Assembly: GCA_947626405.1 (NCBI GenBank)
Contig: CANQSE010000149.1
Span: 1-5,588, forward strand
DNA length: 5,588 nucleotides
Reading direction: 5' to 3'
Source of the DNA: an uncultured Acetatifactor sp.
GTDB taxonomy: Bacteria > Bacillota > Clostridia > Lachnospirales > Lachnospiraceae
A program made the position numbers and the translations under genes. Within the stretch, counting starts at the first letter, position 1. Every line of letters starts with the position of its first letter. The notes below the pieces were generated by a model. The model saw only the letters and a program-made list of their open reading frames with translations. It ran no database searches and was not told the origin of the DNA. This document shows, one piece after another, positions 5,450 through 5,588 of the stretch.

Positions 5450-5478
5450 TCAGGCAGTTGTCAATGGGGATTAAAGCG

Positions 5479-5519
5479 CAATGATTTTATTGTTAATCAG
5501 CACACGCTAATTATTGCAT
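5479..5519 (+). pseudogene. Possible relic of a second histidine phosphatase start
   Basis: Bases 5479-5500 match 1866-1887, the start of the broken phosphatase gene, at 21 of 22 positions. From the ATG at 5481 the frame reads MILLLI, then STR and a stop. Removing one base at about 5501 would give RHA, the family's phosphohistidine motif position, then ANYCIS. A GGGGA (5466-5470) sits 10 bases before the ATG. Only this short 5' piece is recognisable; the sequence beyond 5510 shows no phosphatase features. It may be a decayed paralogue or a recombination scar. Confidence 0.4.
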
Positions 5520-5540
5520 ATCATGAGTTGAAGGTGCGAA

Positions 5541-5588
5541 ATGGAAGATAAGATTTATATGAAAAATCAAGACGGGGGAATTTGGGAA
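5541..5588 (+). CDS. Start of an unrecognised gene, cut by window end
   Basis: An ATG at 5541 opens a frame that stays open to the window end and encodes MEDKIYMKNQDGGIWE. AAGGTG (5530-5535) lies 5 bases upstream as a plausible ribosome site. Sixteen codons are too few to assign a family, and I do not recognise the sequence. It runs in the same direction as the AAA/DUF234 gene and could be read through from it, since no clear terminator separates them. Confidence 0.5.
   Translation, partial: MEDKIYMKNQDGGIWE

Overview
The window most resembles a chromosome segment of a gut-type clostridium, probably Lachnospiraceae. This rests on the AGE-family isomerase, the ABC-2 exporter with a degenerate signature motif, the AAA/DUF234 ATPase, purine-rich Shine-Dalgarno sites (such as GGGGAGG) and near-consensus sigma-A promoters. 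The family assignment is inference; no rRNA or other marker is present. Base composition is uneven: the isomerase at the left is GC-richer, while about 1042-1790 is clearly AT-richer.

Layout. (1) 1-773 (+): 3' part of an N-acylglucosamine 2-epimerase/YihS-type ketose-aldose isomerase, cut by the window edge. (2) 774-1041: non-coding, packed with palindromes, one very good sigma-A promoter, and a repeat element with hairpins, whose 32-bp module appears twice 135 bp apart with an inverted copy of its 10-bp end between. (3) 1036-1149 (+), with possible debris to 1264: a fragment of a dGTPase-type HD phosphohydrolase. (4) 1236-1775 (+): a small intact P-loop kinase resembling (deoxy)nucleoside monophosphate kinases. 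(5) 1868 to about 2200 (+): a histidine phosphatase gene broken by a one-base deletion and cut off at its 3' end. (6) 2204-3867 (-): a two-gene ABC-2 exporter operon, ATPase then permease, overlapping by ATGA. (7) 3902-4028: divergent control region with two strong promoters back to back and two sets of direct repeats plus an inverted repeat. (8) 4058-5449 (+): a full-length AAA ATPase with a C-terminal DUF234 nuclease-like domain. (9) 5450-5588: a short spacer that echoes the phosphatase start, then the first 16 codons of an unrecognised gene.

How the pieces relate. The exporter and the AAA/DUF234 ATPase share a compact control region and may respond to one regulator, which is not encoded here. 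The segment 1036-2200 carries three neighbours whose families all act on phosphorylated small molecules (HD dNTPase remnant, P-loop kinase, histidine phosphatase remnant). It looks like a decaying nucleotide-related cassette pinned between a repeat element and the exporter operon. I see no convincing complete new system. The items most worth a second look are the divergent operator, the hairpin-rich repeat with its embedded promoter, and the relics around the kinase.
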